Part shown: piece after piece, positions 56,717 to 64,000 of the stretch
Layout of the letters: every line of letters starts with the position of its first letter
Numbering within the stretch: the first letter of the stretch is position 1
DNA from: Advenella faeciporci
GTDB taxonomy: Bacteria; Pseudomonadota; Gammaproteobacteria; Burkholderiales; Burkholderiaceae_B
Direction of reading: 5' to 3'
Assembly (NCBI RefSeq): GCF_014652395.1
Contig: NZ_BMYS01000009.1
Span: forward strand, 32,204-96,203
DNA length: 64,000 nt
Translations under genes and position numbers: made by a program
Notes under the pieces: generated by a model
What the model saw: only the letters and a program-made list of their open reading frames with translations
Database searches by the model: none
Told to the model about the DNA's origin: nothing

Positions 56717-57541
56717 ATGCTTGCATCCCGCTTCGGTTCCCTTTCCCCGGTGCTTCGCAGCGACCGGCCGCTGTCGGACGATCAGATCAGGGCCGTGGTT
56801 CCGTCCATCTATGCCGATGCCCCACACGAAAGCCGTTCAGAACGCTATAGCTACATCCCCACGGCGGCGGTGCTGACGGAACTACGGAAAGAAGGGTTTC
56901 AGCCCTTCATGGTGACGCAGACCCGAGTACGCAACCAAGACCGGCGCGAACACACCAAACACATGATTCGGCTTCGCCATGCCAATCAGGTGAATGACAG
57001 CATCGCCAATGAAATCATCCTCTTGAACTCGCACGATGGTACGAGCAGTTATCAGATGCTCGGTGGAGCCTTCCGATTTGTCTGCGCAAATGGCCTTGTA
57101 TGCGGCGATACCGTGGCCGATGTTCGTATTCCGCATAAGGGCGACATTACCGGGCAGGTGATTGAAGGCGCGTTCGAGGTATTGGACGGTTTCGAGAGAG
57201 TGCAGGAATCCCGCGAAGCCATGCAGGCCATCACGCTGGACGAAGGCGAAGCCCACATTCTCGCCCGCGCCGCGCTGGCCCTGAAATACGACGACTCGGA
57301 CAAGCCCGCACCCATCACGGAAAGCCAGATTCTGATGCCGCGCCGATATGACGACCGCCGCCCCGATCTGTGGATGACCTTCAACCGCCTGCAAGAAAAC
57401 CTCACCAAAGGCGGTTTGCGTGGCCGCAGCGCCAACGGTCGCCGCCAAAGCACCCGAGCGGTGCAAGGCATTGATTCCGATATTCGCCTGAACCGCGCCC
57501 TGTGGCTGCTGGCCGAGGGCATGCGTCAGTTGAAAGCCTGA
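56717..57541 (+). CDS. DUF932-domain protein of mobile elements
   Basis: A 274-residue protein of the DUF932 family, found in integrative elements and plasmids. Seen: the family stretch YSYIPTAAVLTELRKEGFQP (about residues 44-63), then RLRHANQVNDSIANEIILLN and SYQMLGGAFRFVCANGLVCG (about residues 111-130). The start ATG follows AGGAGAAATCCC. Codon use is GC-rich like parB and radC downstream, unlike the defence genes to its left. No function is established; it may act in element maintenance. Confidence 0.9.
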   Translation: MLASRFGSLSPVLRSDRPLSDDQIRAVVPSIYADAPHESRSERYSYIPTAAVLTELRKEGFQPFMVTQTRVRNQDRREHTKHMIRLRHANQVNDSIANEIILLNSHDGTSSYQMLGGAFRFVCANGLVCGDTVADVRIPHKGDITGQVIEGAFEVLDGFERVQESREAMQAITLDEGEAHILARAALALKYDDSDKPAPITESQILMPRRYDDRRPDLWMTFNRLQENLTKGGLRGRSANGRRQSTRAVQGIDSDIRLNRALWLLAEGMRQLKA

Positions 57542-57624
57542 TTCCCCTTGCGCGGCAGGGTCAGGCAGCCATCCTTGCCGCGTCTTTTATGGCTGCAATT
57601 CACAAACTCATAGGAGTGTTCACC

Positions 57625-59625
57625 ATGAACGCGATTAAGCACACCGAAACCCAAGCCATCGACACGATCAACGCCGTCACCGACGCCATTACCCCGGAAC
57701 AGAACCTGATAAGGGTGCCGCTGTCGCGGTTGCGGCCGTCCAAGCGTAACGTGCGCAAGACGGCGGGCCAGTCCATTGATGCGCTGGCCGAGAGCATCGC
57801 CCGCGTGGGGCTGCTGCAAAACCTCACCGTTATTCTGGCCCGCGACGGCGAGCATTACGACGTCGTGGCCGGTGGCCGCAGGCTGGCCGCATTGAAGTTG
57901 CTGTCCAAGACCCGACGTATCCCGAAGGATTGGGAAGTGCCGTGCCTGCTGGTGGCAGACGCCAACGCCCGCACCGTGAGCTTGACCGAAAACGTGCAGC
58001 GCGAAGCCATGCACCCGGCAGACCAGTTTGAAGCGTTCGCGGCGCTGGTGGCCGAAGGCCGACCCATCGAGGATATCGCAGCGGATTTTTCCGTCACGCC
58101 GCTGGTGGTGCAGCGCCGCTTGAAGCTGGCGAATGTCTCGCCGCGCCTGCTGGCCGATTATCGGGCCGATGCCGTGAACCTTGATCAGTTGATGGCCCTT
58201 GCCATCACAGACGATCATGCGGCGCAGGACGCAGCTTTTTACGATGCACCCGAATGGCAGCGCAGCCCCCATGCCTTGCGTGATCGCCTGACGGAAAGGG
58301 AAATTGACGCATCCCACGCGCTGGTGCGTTTCGTGGGGCTGGATGCCTACGAAGCCGCGGGCGGCGGCATTCGCCGTGATCTGTTCGCGCAGGACGATAG
58401 CGGCGTGTATGTGACGGATGCCGCGCTGCTGGAAACCTTGGTGCGCGAAAAGCTGGACGGCCACGCCGCCGAAGTGAAGGCGGAAGGTTGGGCATGGGTG
58501 GATGCCGCGACCGCCGTCACCTACGCCGATCTGCAAGTCTTCCAGCGCGCCCCGCGAGAGCGGCGCAGTCCTACCAAGCGGGAGGCCGACCGCATGGAAA
58601 AGCTGGAAGCCAAGATGCAGACCATTGGTGAAGCACTCGATATGGTGCTGGACGAAAATGATGAGGAAAAAGCCGACGCCTTGCAAGAGGAAGGTGACCG
58701 CGTGGGCCAGCAGTTACAGGCGCTGGAAGATCGTTTGCTGGATTACGCCACGAACGTCAAAGCCGCCGCTGGAGCTATCGTGACCCTTGACCGGCAAGGG
58801 GAAATTGTCGTGCATCGCGGCCTGATGCGGGAAGCCGAAGCCAAGGCGCTACGCACCTTGGAACGGTTGAGGCAGGGATTCAGCGGCGAGGATGACGCGA
58901 ACGGCGACGGCGAGGATGACGACCAGCCCAAGGTCGCGTCCATGTCCGACCGGCTGGCGCAGCGCTTGAGCGCCCACCGCACCGCCGCGCTGCAAATCGA
59001 ACTGGCCCGCCATCCGCAAGCGGCGCTGGCCGCTGTGGTGCATGGCATGGTGCAGACGGTCTTGCTGCATGATCGTTATCATCGTGATGGCTTACCGCTG
59101 GAAATATGCTTGACCGTGCAAGACCGGCTGGAAAGCCTGGCCCCGGACTGGCCCGAATCGCCCGCCGCCGTGGCTCTGGCAGAACTGCAAAAGACCGTGA
59201 GCGAGGACTTGCCGGAGGACAGCGCCGACCTGTTCGCCGTCTTGCTGGCAAAGCCGCAAGATGAACTGCTGCGGCTGTTGGCAATATGCGCGGCGGCAAG
59301 CGTGGACGTCATCACTCCCCGCGCCAGCCAGCATCAGCCGGGAGCGGAGCTGGCGCAGGCCGTGGGGCTGAACATGGCGGCATGGTGGCAGCCCACCGCC
59401 GAGGGCTACTTCAAGCATGTCTCCAAGGCCGTGATTCTTGATGCCGTGGACGAGTTCGCGCCTGACCACGTTTCCCGGCTGGCGAAGCTGAAGAAAGCCG
59501 ATATTGCCAGCGAAGCCGAACGGTTGATGCAAGGGTCGGGGTGGATGCCCGCTATTTTCCGCATGGAAGATCCGCAGGATGAAGCCGTAGAAACTGACGA
59601 AACGGTTGATGCGGTAGCCGCGTAA
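57625..59625 (+). CDS. ParB/RepB/Spo0J family partition protein
   Basis: A 666-residue ParB-like protein. Seen: the ParB N-terminal (Srx-like nuclease) domain with VPLSRLRPSKRNVRKT (about residues 32-47), SIARVGLLQNLTVI, VVAGGRRLAALKLL and the Arg/Gln-rich LTENVQREAMHPADQFEAF (box II, about residues 120-138), then a helix-turn-helix. The long C-terminal part (about residues 280-660) includes an acidic linker (GEDDANGDGEDDDQPK). Start at 57625 after AGGAGTGTTCACC; longer forms run into DUF932. ParA is not in the window. Typical of integrative conjugative elements. Confidence 0.93.
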   Translation: MNAIKHTETQAIDTINAVTDAITPEQNLIRVPLSRLRPSKRNVRKTAGQSIDALAESIARVGLLQNLTVILARDGEHYDVVAGGRRLAALKLLSKTRRIPKDWEVPCLLVADANARTVSLTENVQREAMHPADQFEAFAALVAEGRPIEDIAADFSVTPLVVQRRLKLANVSPRLLADYRADAVNLDQLMALAITDDHAAQDAAFYDAPEWQRSPHALRDRLTEREIDASHALVRFVGLDAYEAAGGGIRRDLFAQDDSGVYVTDAALLETLVREKLDGHAAEVKAEGWAWVDAATAVTYADLQVFQRAPRERRSPTKREADRMEKLEAKMQTIGEALDMVLDENDEEKADALQEEGDRVGQQLQALEDRLLDYATNVKAAAGAIVTLDRQGEIVVHRGLMREAEAKALRTLERLRQGFSGEDDANGDGEDDDQPKVASMSDRLAQRLSAHRTAALQIELARHPQAALAAVVHGMVQTVLLHDRYHRDGLPLEICLTVQDRLESLAPDWPESPAAVALAELQKTVSEDLPEDSADLFAVLLAKPQDELLRLLAICAAASVDVITPRASQHQPGAELAQAVGLNMAAWWQPTAEGYFKHVSKAVILDAVDEFAPDHVSRLAKLKKADIASEAERLMQGSGWMPAIFRMEDPQDEAVETDETVDAVAA

Positions 59626-59640
59626 GCGTTGCCTCCCTAT

Positions 59641-59665
59641 ATGCCCCGGCCTGTCGTCGGGGCAT
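59641..59665 (+). terminator. Hairpin after parB
   Basis: ATGCCCCG, nine bases, CGGGGCAT: an 8-bp perfect stem 16 bp past the parB stop. There is no T-run, so termination strength is uncertain. Confidence 0.45.
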
Positions 59666-60154
59666 GTCCTCACCGGCTGCAAGTATTCCGATAGCTGTTT
59701 TTTGCGAACGCCGGACGGCTTGCCGGCCCATCGAAGGCCGCACAAGCTGGCCCGCTGCGCCCCGATGTGACCGGAGCGCGGCGGGATTCAATCAGCATCG
59801 GCTCCAAGGCGACGACACCTTGGAACCGATGATATAAAAATCCGGGCGCTGCATTGTCGCGCCCGGTGCCAACCCCCAAAGGCACATCGGCCGGACACAG
59901 CCATCCGGCTGGCCCGGTGTATCACGCTCAAAGCCAGGAATGGCAAGCCGCCGCTGCACCATCTCCGACTGGATGGCGCAGCGGCGGCTTGTACGCTGTG
60001 TTTCCTCGGCTCGTTTGAGCGGCCTGGGCGTGTGTCCGATCGCTGACGCTGGCTGATCGACCTTCACGCTGGACAGCATCGGTGTCATGGCCAAGTGCCG
60101 CTCATGTGATCGTAAGTTGTGGCAAACAAAGGCGTGTCACGAAAACTTCACGGA

Positions 60155-60189
60155 TTATACACAGGCTTGCACACAGAATCTGTGGATAA
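60155..60189. promoter_or_regulatory. Paired DnaA boxes, candidate replication origin of the element
   Basis: TTATACACA (60155-60163) and the exact DnaA consensus TTATCCACA on the other strand (TGTGGATAA at 60181-60189) face each other 17 bp apart, within 550 bp after parB. Such pairs are found at plasmid and ICE origins. No repeat array was seen, so the role is tentative. Confidence 0.4.
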
Positions 60190-60337
60190 AGCCGTGCGTG
60201 TCGGCGCAAGCGCCGCCGGGCTGTCGGGCAGCGCCCCGTGCCGACCTTGCCGTCACGGCCATTCGGCTTCCATTCCGAGCCTGCCGCGTGCCTGTCGGCA
60301 TTTGCCTTCAAGTATAGGAAGGGGGGCCGGTTTCGAC

Positions 60338-60498
60338 CTATTGTGTTGAAAAACTCGATTCTTGACGTTTGAACTCGAACTGAGAAAAAGGCGACCTTCC
60401 AGAATCGTGCGTATGCCACGATCGGACCTCAGGCAAGGGGTCAAGCACCCCTTCCGATGGTTCAAAAACGGTTGGTTTGGAGTTTTTCAACACAATAG
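60338..60498. mobile_element. MITE-like element with 19-bp terminal inverted repeats
   Basis: CTATTGTGTTGAAAAACTC at 60338-60356 is matched perfectly by GAGTTTTTCAACACAATAG at 60480-60498. The 123 bp inside hold no ORF of note. This looks like a small non-autonomous transposon or the two ends of a deleted insertion sequence. No clear target-site duplication was seen. Confidence 0.55.
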
Positions 60499-60543
60499 AC
60501 CCATAGCTGACAATCGAAGAGCAAGGAAAGCCGTCATTAAACG

Positions 60544-60598
60544 TTTGAGCTGAACCGCCTGCGGCGCCTGCCGTAGCGGGTCAGCTCAAGCGAAGGCT
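60544..60598 (-). other. attC-like hairpin downstream of the TIR gene
   Basis: On the minus strand TTGAGCTGA-C-CCGC pairs with GCGG-T-TCAGCTCAA around a GC-rich loop. It is followed by ACGTTTAAT and preceded by ATCTAAG, the relative layout of an integron attC (R'', L'', loop, L', R'). The outer core boxes are degenerate, so a plain terminator hairpin for the TIR gene is the alternative. Confidence 0.4.
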
Positions 60599-60603
60599 TA
60601 GAT

Positions 60604-61779
60604 TCAGGCGCGCGACCTCTTCGGGAGCTGTAAGACCGCTCCAACCAAGGTATCCAGCGATGCCTCCCCTCGAAGGATGGAGTTCAGCAACTCGTCCCTT
60701 TGTCGATCGAATCTGTTGTTGTTGATGGGGCTGTCATGTGGCGCGATCAACAAGTTGTAAGGAGTCACGTACCTCACACGAAGCTCTGCCTCGCGGTCCA
60801 TATCGACTACCTTGCCATCGATAACTGTTGACCCGTCGTCATACTCTGCCCTGGTCACTGGGCGTCCGCGAAACAGACCAAACTCCTCGCGTGCGTACCC
60901 CCAGTGTTCAACCTGCGACGGCACAGACGCAGGATCGTAGAGACCTGTCGGCTCAGACGGCTTGGCCTTGATGTAAACGAATGATTGGTAGTACGCACCA
61001 GCGTTGACGGCTGCCAGTTCATCAATGACGAGCTCCTGGTGATCGAGTAGGACGGTATCGGCAGCAAGAACATCGAAGCTGTTGATGTGCATGTCGCCGG
61101 TTCGCCACCACCAGATCGGGGTTGATTCATGAAACACGAATGGATTCCGAAAGAGAATCCGCAGCCGTTCGATGGCATCGGCTGGCTGCCGGAACCATTG
61201 AATGCCACGAACTCCAGGAAATGCGTCGCTAAATCGATTGCTGAAGAACACGGTACTACTCTCGCCGCGAATCGACGGTAAGGCGTCTTCGTCCATAGGA
61301 GCGAACGGACTCTTCCCGAGTACAGGTTTCGGCTTCAACGGTATTCCATAGAGCTCATGCAGCAGCTGCTTCAGGTTGGAATCAAAGTTCCCGTCATCAG
61401 TGAAGTCAATGTATGTGCGCCCACCTAAGCAGACGGGAGTCTTGAGTTTGGTGGACACGCCTCGTATACAAGGGATGAACTTGTTGGTATCTTGGGAAGA
61501 GAAGAGTTCTGCGGTCAGGATGTTCTTCTCGTACCCGACACCGCCCAGTCCTTCGTTGGACTTCTGGTTGTAGTTGTCCGTGCAAACAACCAACACCCGG
61601 TCCGAATTGGTCAGACCCTTCTCCATGAACTTAAGGATATTCGAGCCAAGTTGTATGTCCCACTGATCGAGAACTACCTCAACGCCGTTCTCGACGAGCC
61701 GACAAGCAAGCTGATATACCCAGTCTCTATGTCCATCGCTGTCGTGAGAGTACGAGATGAAGACGGTGGGTGTCTGCAT
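60604..61779 (-). CDS. TIR/SEFIR-domain protein, probable defence effector
   Basis: A 391-residue protein. Residues 1-110 form a TIR/SEFIR fold: TPTVFISYSHDSDGHRDWVY (strand A, box 1), NGVEVVLDQWDIQLGSNI, then FMEKGLTNSDRVLVVCTDNY with the conserved acidic residue position (Glu near 53) used as catalytic Glu in NAD-cleaving TIR domains. Residues 170-391 are an unrecognised C-terminal domain (GVRGIQWFRQPADAIERL, PIWWWRTGDM). Bacterial TIR proteins often kill the infected cell by destroying NAD+. Start ATG at 61779 after AGGAATCCCGC. The gene is flanked by attC-like hairpins and lies between parB and radC. Confidence 0.8.
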   Translation of the reverse strand: MQTPTVFISYSHDSDGHRDWVYQLACRLVENGVEVVLDQWDIQLGSNILKFMEKGLTNSDRVLVVCTDNYNQKSNEGLGGVGYEKNILTAELFSSQDTNKFIPCIRGVSTKLKTPVCLGGRTYIDFTDDGNFDSNLKQLLHELYGIPLKPKPVLGKSPFAPMDEDALPSIRGESSTVFFSNRFSDAFPGVRGIQWFRQPADAIERLRILFRNPFVFHESTPIWWWRTGDMHINSFDVLAADTVLLDHQELVIDELAAVNAGAYYQSFVYIKAKPSEPTGLYDPASVPSQVEHWGYAREEFGLFRGRPVTRAEYDDGSTVIDGKVVDMDREAELRVRYVTPYNLLIAPHDSPINNNRFDRQRDELLNSILRGEASLDTLVGAVLQLPKRSRA

Positions 61780-61792
61780 GCGGGATTCCTGA

Positions 61793-61852
61793 ATGTAACG
61801 AATGAAGTAAGCGGATGCCGAAGGCAATCCGCAATTGACTGAGTTGTTAGGC
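61793..61852 (-). other. attC-like site upstream of the TIR gene
   Basis: On the minus strand GCCTAAC (R''-like) is followed by AACTCAGTCAATT, a stem GCGGAT-T-GCC, TTC loop, GGC-ATCCGC, then TTACTTCATTC and GTTACAT (R'-like). TAAC/GTTA, AGT/ACT and the 9-bp inner stem pair with an unpaired base, as in integron attC sites. The TIR ATG comes 14 bases after the core box, as usual for cassette genes. Confidence 0.5.
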
Positions 61853-62023
61853 CGATTCTGGGAGGGTCACTTGCTTTGGCATATCCCACAATGGGGTCAT
61901 AAACGACAGCTTTCGGCGCCGCGCGCCGAACGTACGCTTCTGGCAGATTCTCGTCCTTGATTCCCGTGGATTATCGCCATTAAATGTATCAAAAACAAAC
62001 AGCGCGGTTTTTTTGAAGATCAT
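61847..62023 (-). CDS. Small cassette-like ORF (58 aa), function unknown
   Basis: A 58-residue frame beginning MIFKKTALFVFDTFNGDNPR and ending LSFMTPLWDMPKQVTLPESA. Its stop codon (TAA) lies inside the attC-like GCCTAAC box, a hallmark of integron cassette genes. There is no good ribosome site and no recognised family. It may be the last part of a degraded gene whose upstream half has been replaced by the repeated backbone element. Confidence 0.35.
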   Translation of the reverse strand: MIFKKTALFVFDTFNGDNPRESRTRICQKRTFGARRRKLSFMTPLWDMPKQVTLPESA

Positions 62024-62036
62024 TGAACACTCATGG

Positions 62037-62130
62037 CGTCTCTGCTTGCGCAGACCGCGCTGCTCCAGGTTCGCTATTCGCTCATCCCTGATGGGACTGG
62101 TCTTGGCCAGCCTTACGCATCCCTTACGCC
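62037..62130. repeat. Backbone repeat, copy 2
   Basis: CGTCTCTGCTTGCGCAGACC onward. It matches 56235-56327 with about a dozen substitutions and one indel. It lies 258 bp upstream of the TIR gene start on the opposite side from parB. The rest of 62131-62407 is GC-rich with no supported gene. Confidence 0.75.
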
Positions 62131-62407
62131 TTCGCACCTGCGGCGCTGCGCACTCTCGTTTGCGGATTGCGCGGGGCGCACCCATGAAAGCCTAGCCGCG
62201 CTTCACGCGGAGTTTCCAACGAAAAACCAAGTGGCACTGTGGGGCTGTCTTGCTCCCGGTCATTGTGTCATGCCGTTCTTGGTTTCAAGGGCGGCTCGCC
62301 GCCGTGGGCGCCGCTTGCGGCCGCTGGCCGTCTTCGACCCTTGATACCTGCGCTGCGCCATGCCCTTCGGGTTCCGGGCAATCCCGCCCTGAACACTGGA
62401 GAGCATC

Positions 62408-62935
62408 ATGGACAACAACATCGCCGCGCTGAGCTATGACAACATGGACGAGACATGCACCCTGTATGTACGCAGTCCCAGCGGCCGCTACAAGCTGGCC
62501 AGCGACGAACAGATTCTGGCGGCGGGCCGCACGGCAGCGGAAAGCCTGGTTTCCCAATTGTCGCCAGTCGATCAGCCGACCAAGGTGAAGCAGTTTTTTC
62601 AGGCCAAGCTGGCCGGGCTGGGGCACGAATGCGCGGCCTTCCTTTATCTGGACTCGCGTTTCAAGCCGATTCGCTACATCGAGCAGGGATCAGGCACATT
62701 GAGCCAGGCCAGCGTCTATCCGCGCGAGATCGTGAAAACCGCACTTCGCTTGAACGCCGCCGCGCTGATAATGGCGCATAACCATCCATCCGGTATAACC
62801 GAGCCCAGCATGGCCGACCTGAACCTGACCAAACACCTGAAGCATGCGCTGGCATTGATCGATGTACGGCTGCTCGATCATGTCATCGTGACGGCGGCCA
62901 GCACGACCTCACTGGCAGAGCGGGGGCAAGTGTAA
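62408..62935 (+). CDS. RadC-family JAB-domain protein of the mobile element
   Basis: A 175-residue DNA-repair-like JAB/MPN metalloprotease-fold protein without the N-terminal helix-hairpin-helix of chromosomal RadC. Seen: the metal motif AHNHPSGITEPSMADLNLT (about residues 119-137) and the upstream RFKPIRYIEQGSGTLSQASV, LNAAALIM. Such short RadC genes are common in ICEs and genomic islands near anti-restriction loci. Start ATG at 62408 after GGAGAGCATC. Function uncertain; no effect of E. coli RadC on repair is established. Confidence 0.9.
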   Translation: MDNNIAALSYDNMDETCTLYVRSPSGRYKLASDEQILAAGRTAAESLVSQLSPVDQPTKVKQFFQAKLAGLGHECAAFLYLDSRFKPIRYIEQGSGTLSQASVYPREIVKTALRLNAAALIMAHNHPSGITEPSMADLNLTKHLKHALALIDVRLLDHVIVTAASTTSLAERGQV

Positions 62936-62949
62936 AGCCCTAAAACATT

Positions 62950-62978
62950 GCAGGGCATCGCGCCCTGCATTCTTTCTT
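62950..62978 (+). terminator. Terminator after radC
   Basis: GCAGGGC, ATCGC loop, GCCCTGC followed by ATTCTTTCTT, 15 bp past the radC stop. Confidence 0.75.
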
Positions 62979-63572
62979 ATTAGATGGGCAGCATCAAGCG
63001 TTTTGGGCTTCTATATGGCGTCCCGCCAAAGGCGGCACGGACAAGGCTACGCCTGGGCTTGCTGGCGCAGGTTGCACGCAAGCGTGCCGTCCTCGATGCT
63101 GACGGTTGCTTGTCCGGACATCACGAGGAGCGGTTCACCGACACGCCGCCCGGCCTGGCTTATGGAGCTTGCACACCGCGCTTTCAATGATGGCGCCGCA
63201 GCGTGCGGCGGGGACGTTTTCGCCCAAGATCGGCAGCTTGGTTCTTGCTCGCATCAGGGCGCTTGCCGGTCGAGCCTGTATGCGGAGAAACCGAGTGCAC
63301 CATTTTTCCTTGCAGGACGGTCGGCCTGTACGTCCTTGTCTTGTCGTGAATCCTGGCGGGGGACGGCAAGCCTTCGGGCTTTGGCCGCAACCGTCCAGCA
63401 CAAACAATTTCCCCGCCGCCGCGATCGGCTTCCTCGCGAGACAAATTGTATGTGCTTCCCGGCCCTTCACGCTGTTACGGCCGCTGGCGCGGTGCGGCCC
63501 GCCCACCCCCGCCGACCGGATCACAACAAGGACGCACTGGCGCGACCTTGAATTCCTGAAAGGAGTATTACC
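62979..63572. other. GC-rich non-coding backbone
   Basis: About 590 bp with overlapping open frames on both strands but no ribosome site or recognisable protein. The open frames are explained by high GC. The last bases carry AAAGGAGTATTACC, the ribosome site of the DUF736 gene. Confidence 0.55.
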
Positions 63573-63887
63573 ATGGCTAACATCGGAACCTTCACCGCAG
63601 ACAACAACGGCTACACCGGCACCCTGCGCACCCTGACGCTTAACGCCAAGGTCAAGCTGGTCGCCAACGACAAGGGCGACAACGACAAAGCCCCCGACTT
63701 TCGCTTGCAGGCCGCCGGTAATGACATCGGCGCGGCGTGGAAGAAAACCAGCGAGGCCGGGCGGGAATACCTGTCCGTCACCCTGGACGACCCCACGTTC
63801 CCGGCCACCGTCTACGCTCGCCTGATCGAAGGCGAGGATGGCACGCATGATCTGCTGTGGACGCGCAGCAAGCCGCAGGCGGCCTAA
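63573..63887 (+). CDS. DUF736-domain protein
   Basis: A 104-residue small beta-rich protein of the DUF736 family, found on integrative elements and plasmids of proteobacteria. Seen: NIGTFTADNNGYTGTLRTLT (residues 3-22), then DKAPDFRLQAAGNDIGAAWK and EYLSVTLDDPTFPATVYARL, the family core. Excellent ribosome site AAAGGAG. Probably single-stranded-DNA- or nucleoid-associated in the element's life cycle, but unproven. A hairpin follows the stop. Confidence 0.93.
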   Translation: MANIGTFTADNNGYTGTLRTLTLNAKVKLVANDKGDNDKAPDFRLQAAGNDIGAAWKKTSEAGREYLSVTLDDPTFPATVYARLIEGEDGTHDLLWTRSKPQAA

Positions 63888-63893
63888 ACCACA

Positions 63894-63917
63894 GCGCCCC
63901 GCCTTTTGGCGGGGCGC
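63894..63917 (+). terminator. Hairpin after the DUF736 gene
   Basis: GCGCCCCGCC, TTTT loop, GGCGGGGCGC: a 10-bp perfect GC stem 6 bp past the stop codon, with no T-run. Confidence 0.6.
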
Positions 63918-64000
63918 CTGTCCACCCGACGGCCCATAGCTGCGCGGCCGCCCCAGACCTTATTCTGAGACCTTGCCTTGGGTAAGCTGGGCTTCTGTCC

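Larger units (their letters stand above)
59666..60543. other. GC-rich non-coding backbone with candidate origin region
   Basis: Nearly 900 bp without a supported gene. The first 450 bp look like degenerate backbone sequence with short inverted repeats. They are followed by a paired DnaA-box site (60155-60189) and a 161-bp element bounded by a perfect 19-bp inverted repeat (60338-60498). Confidence 0.5.

Noticed and set aside
57526..58686. A long minus-strand open frame (386 codons) inside parB
   Set aside because: It lies wholly over the parB coding region, has no ribosome site, and its sequence is low-complexity, as expected for the antisense of a GC-rich gene.
63135..63848. Minus-strand frame of 237 codons over the DUF736 gene
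   Set aside because: It covers a well-supported DUF736 gene on the plus strand and GC-rich non-coding sequence; no family resemblance.

Overview
The window reads as a betaproteobacterial chromosome (order Burkholderiales, most like Alcaligenaceae) carrying the left part of an integrated mobile island. The assignment rests on gene order (rplM-rpsI-argC-erpA, anmK back to back with tyrS, glyA-nrdR-ribD-ribE), on the several TRAP transporter genes and on protein style; no rRNA is present to confirm it.

Positions 1 to about 45,850 are mostly ordinary chromosome. They hold an esterase fragment, darP, pmbA, an unpaired TRAP binding protein, rplM-rpsI, argC, erpA, the NAD genes nadB-nadA divergent from a likely NAD regulator with a palindromic operator, anmK/tyrS, glyA-nrdR-ribD-ribE and tRNA-Ser(GGA). 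An envelope-gene cluster follows (AI-2E-type permease, a membrane-anchored protein, a large secreted protein, a glycine-zipper lipoprotein), then carbonic anhydrase, nhaA, a complete TRAP system, gabD, dehydrogenases and a copper module (CusS/CusR-like two-component system, cupredoxin, cytochrome c). Small accessory items here are an HNH-nuclease gene pair, an orphan tetrapyrrole-type methylase, four copies of a GTTCCCA...TGGGAAC palindrome, a decayed P-type ATPase and a truncated Sel1 gene.

From about 46,140 to the right end the sequence is an island. A 20-bp match to a tRNA 3' end sits at the junction (46,143-46,162). Next come stacked anti-phage-type modules: a four-gene ABC-three-component system including a 51-residue membrane protein (49,422 down to 46,303, minus strand); a retron whose reverse transcriptase is fused to a trypsin-like protease, preceded by a candidate msr-msd RNA closed by a 12-bp a1/a2 helix (49,669-51,659, plus strand); and a long Gabija-like pair, OLD-TOPRIM nuclease plus UvrD-type helicase (56,109 down to 51,915, minus strand). 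A radC N-terminal remnant lies between the last two.

The GC-rich backbone of an integrative conjugative or mobilisable element follows: DUF932 protein, ParB, a paired DnaA-box site, radC and a DUF736 protein. Between parB and radC sits a TIR/SEFIR-domain gene bounded by attC-like hairpins, next to a 58-residue ORF whose stop codon lies inside the hairpin. This looks like two integron-style cassettes without an integrase. A roughly 94-bp backbone sequence is found twice, each time just upstream of a defence module, which suggests repeated cargo insertion at related sites. The integrase, the transfer genes and the right end of the element lie outside the window.
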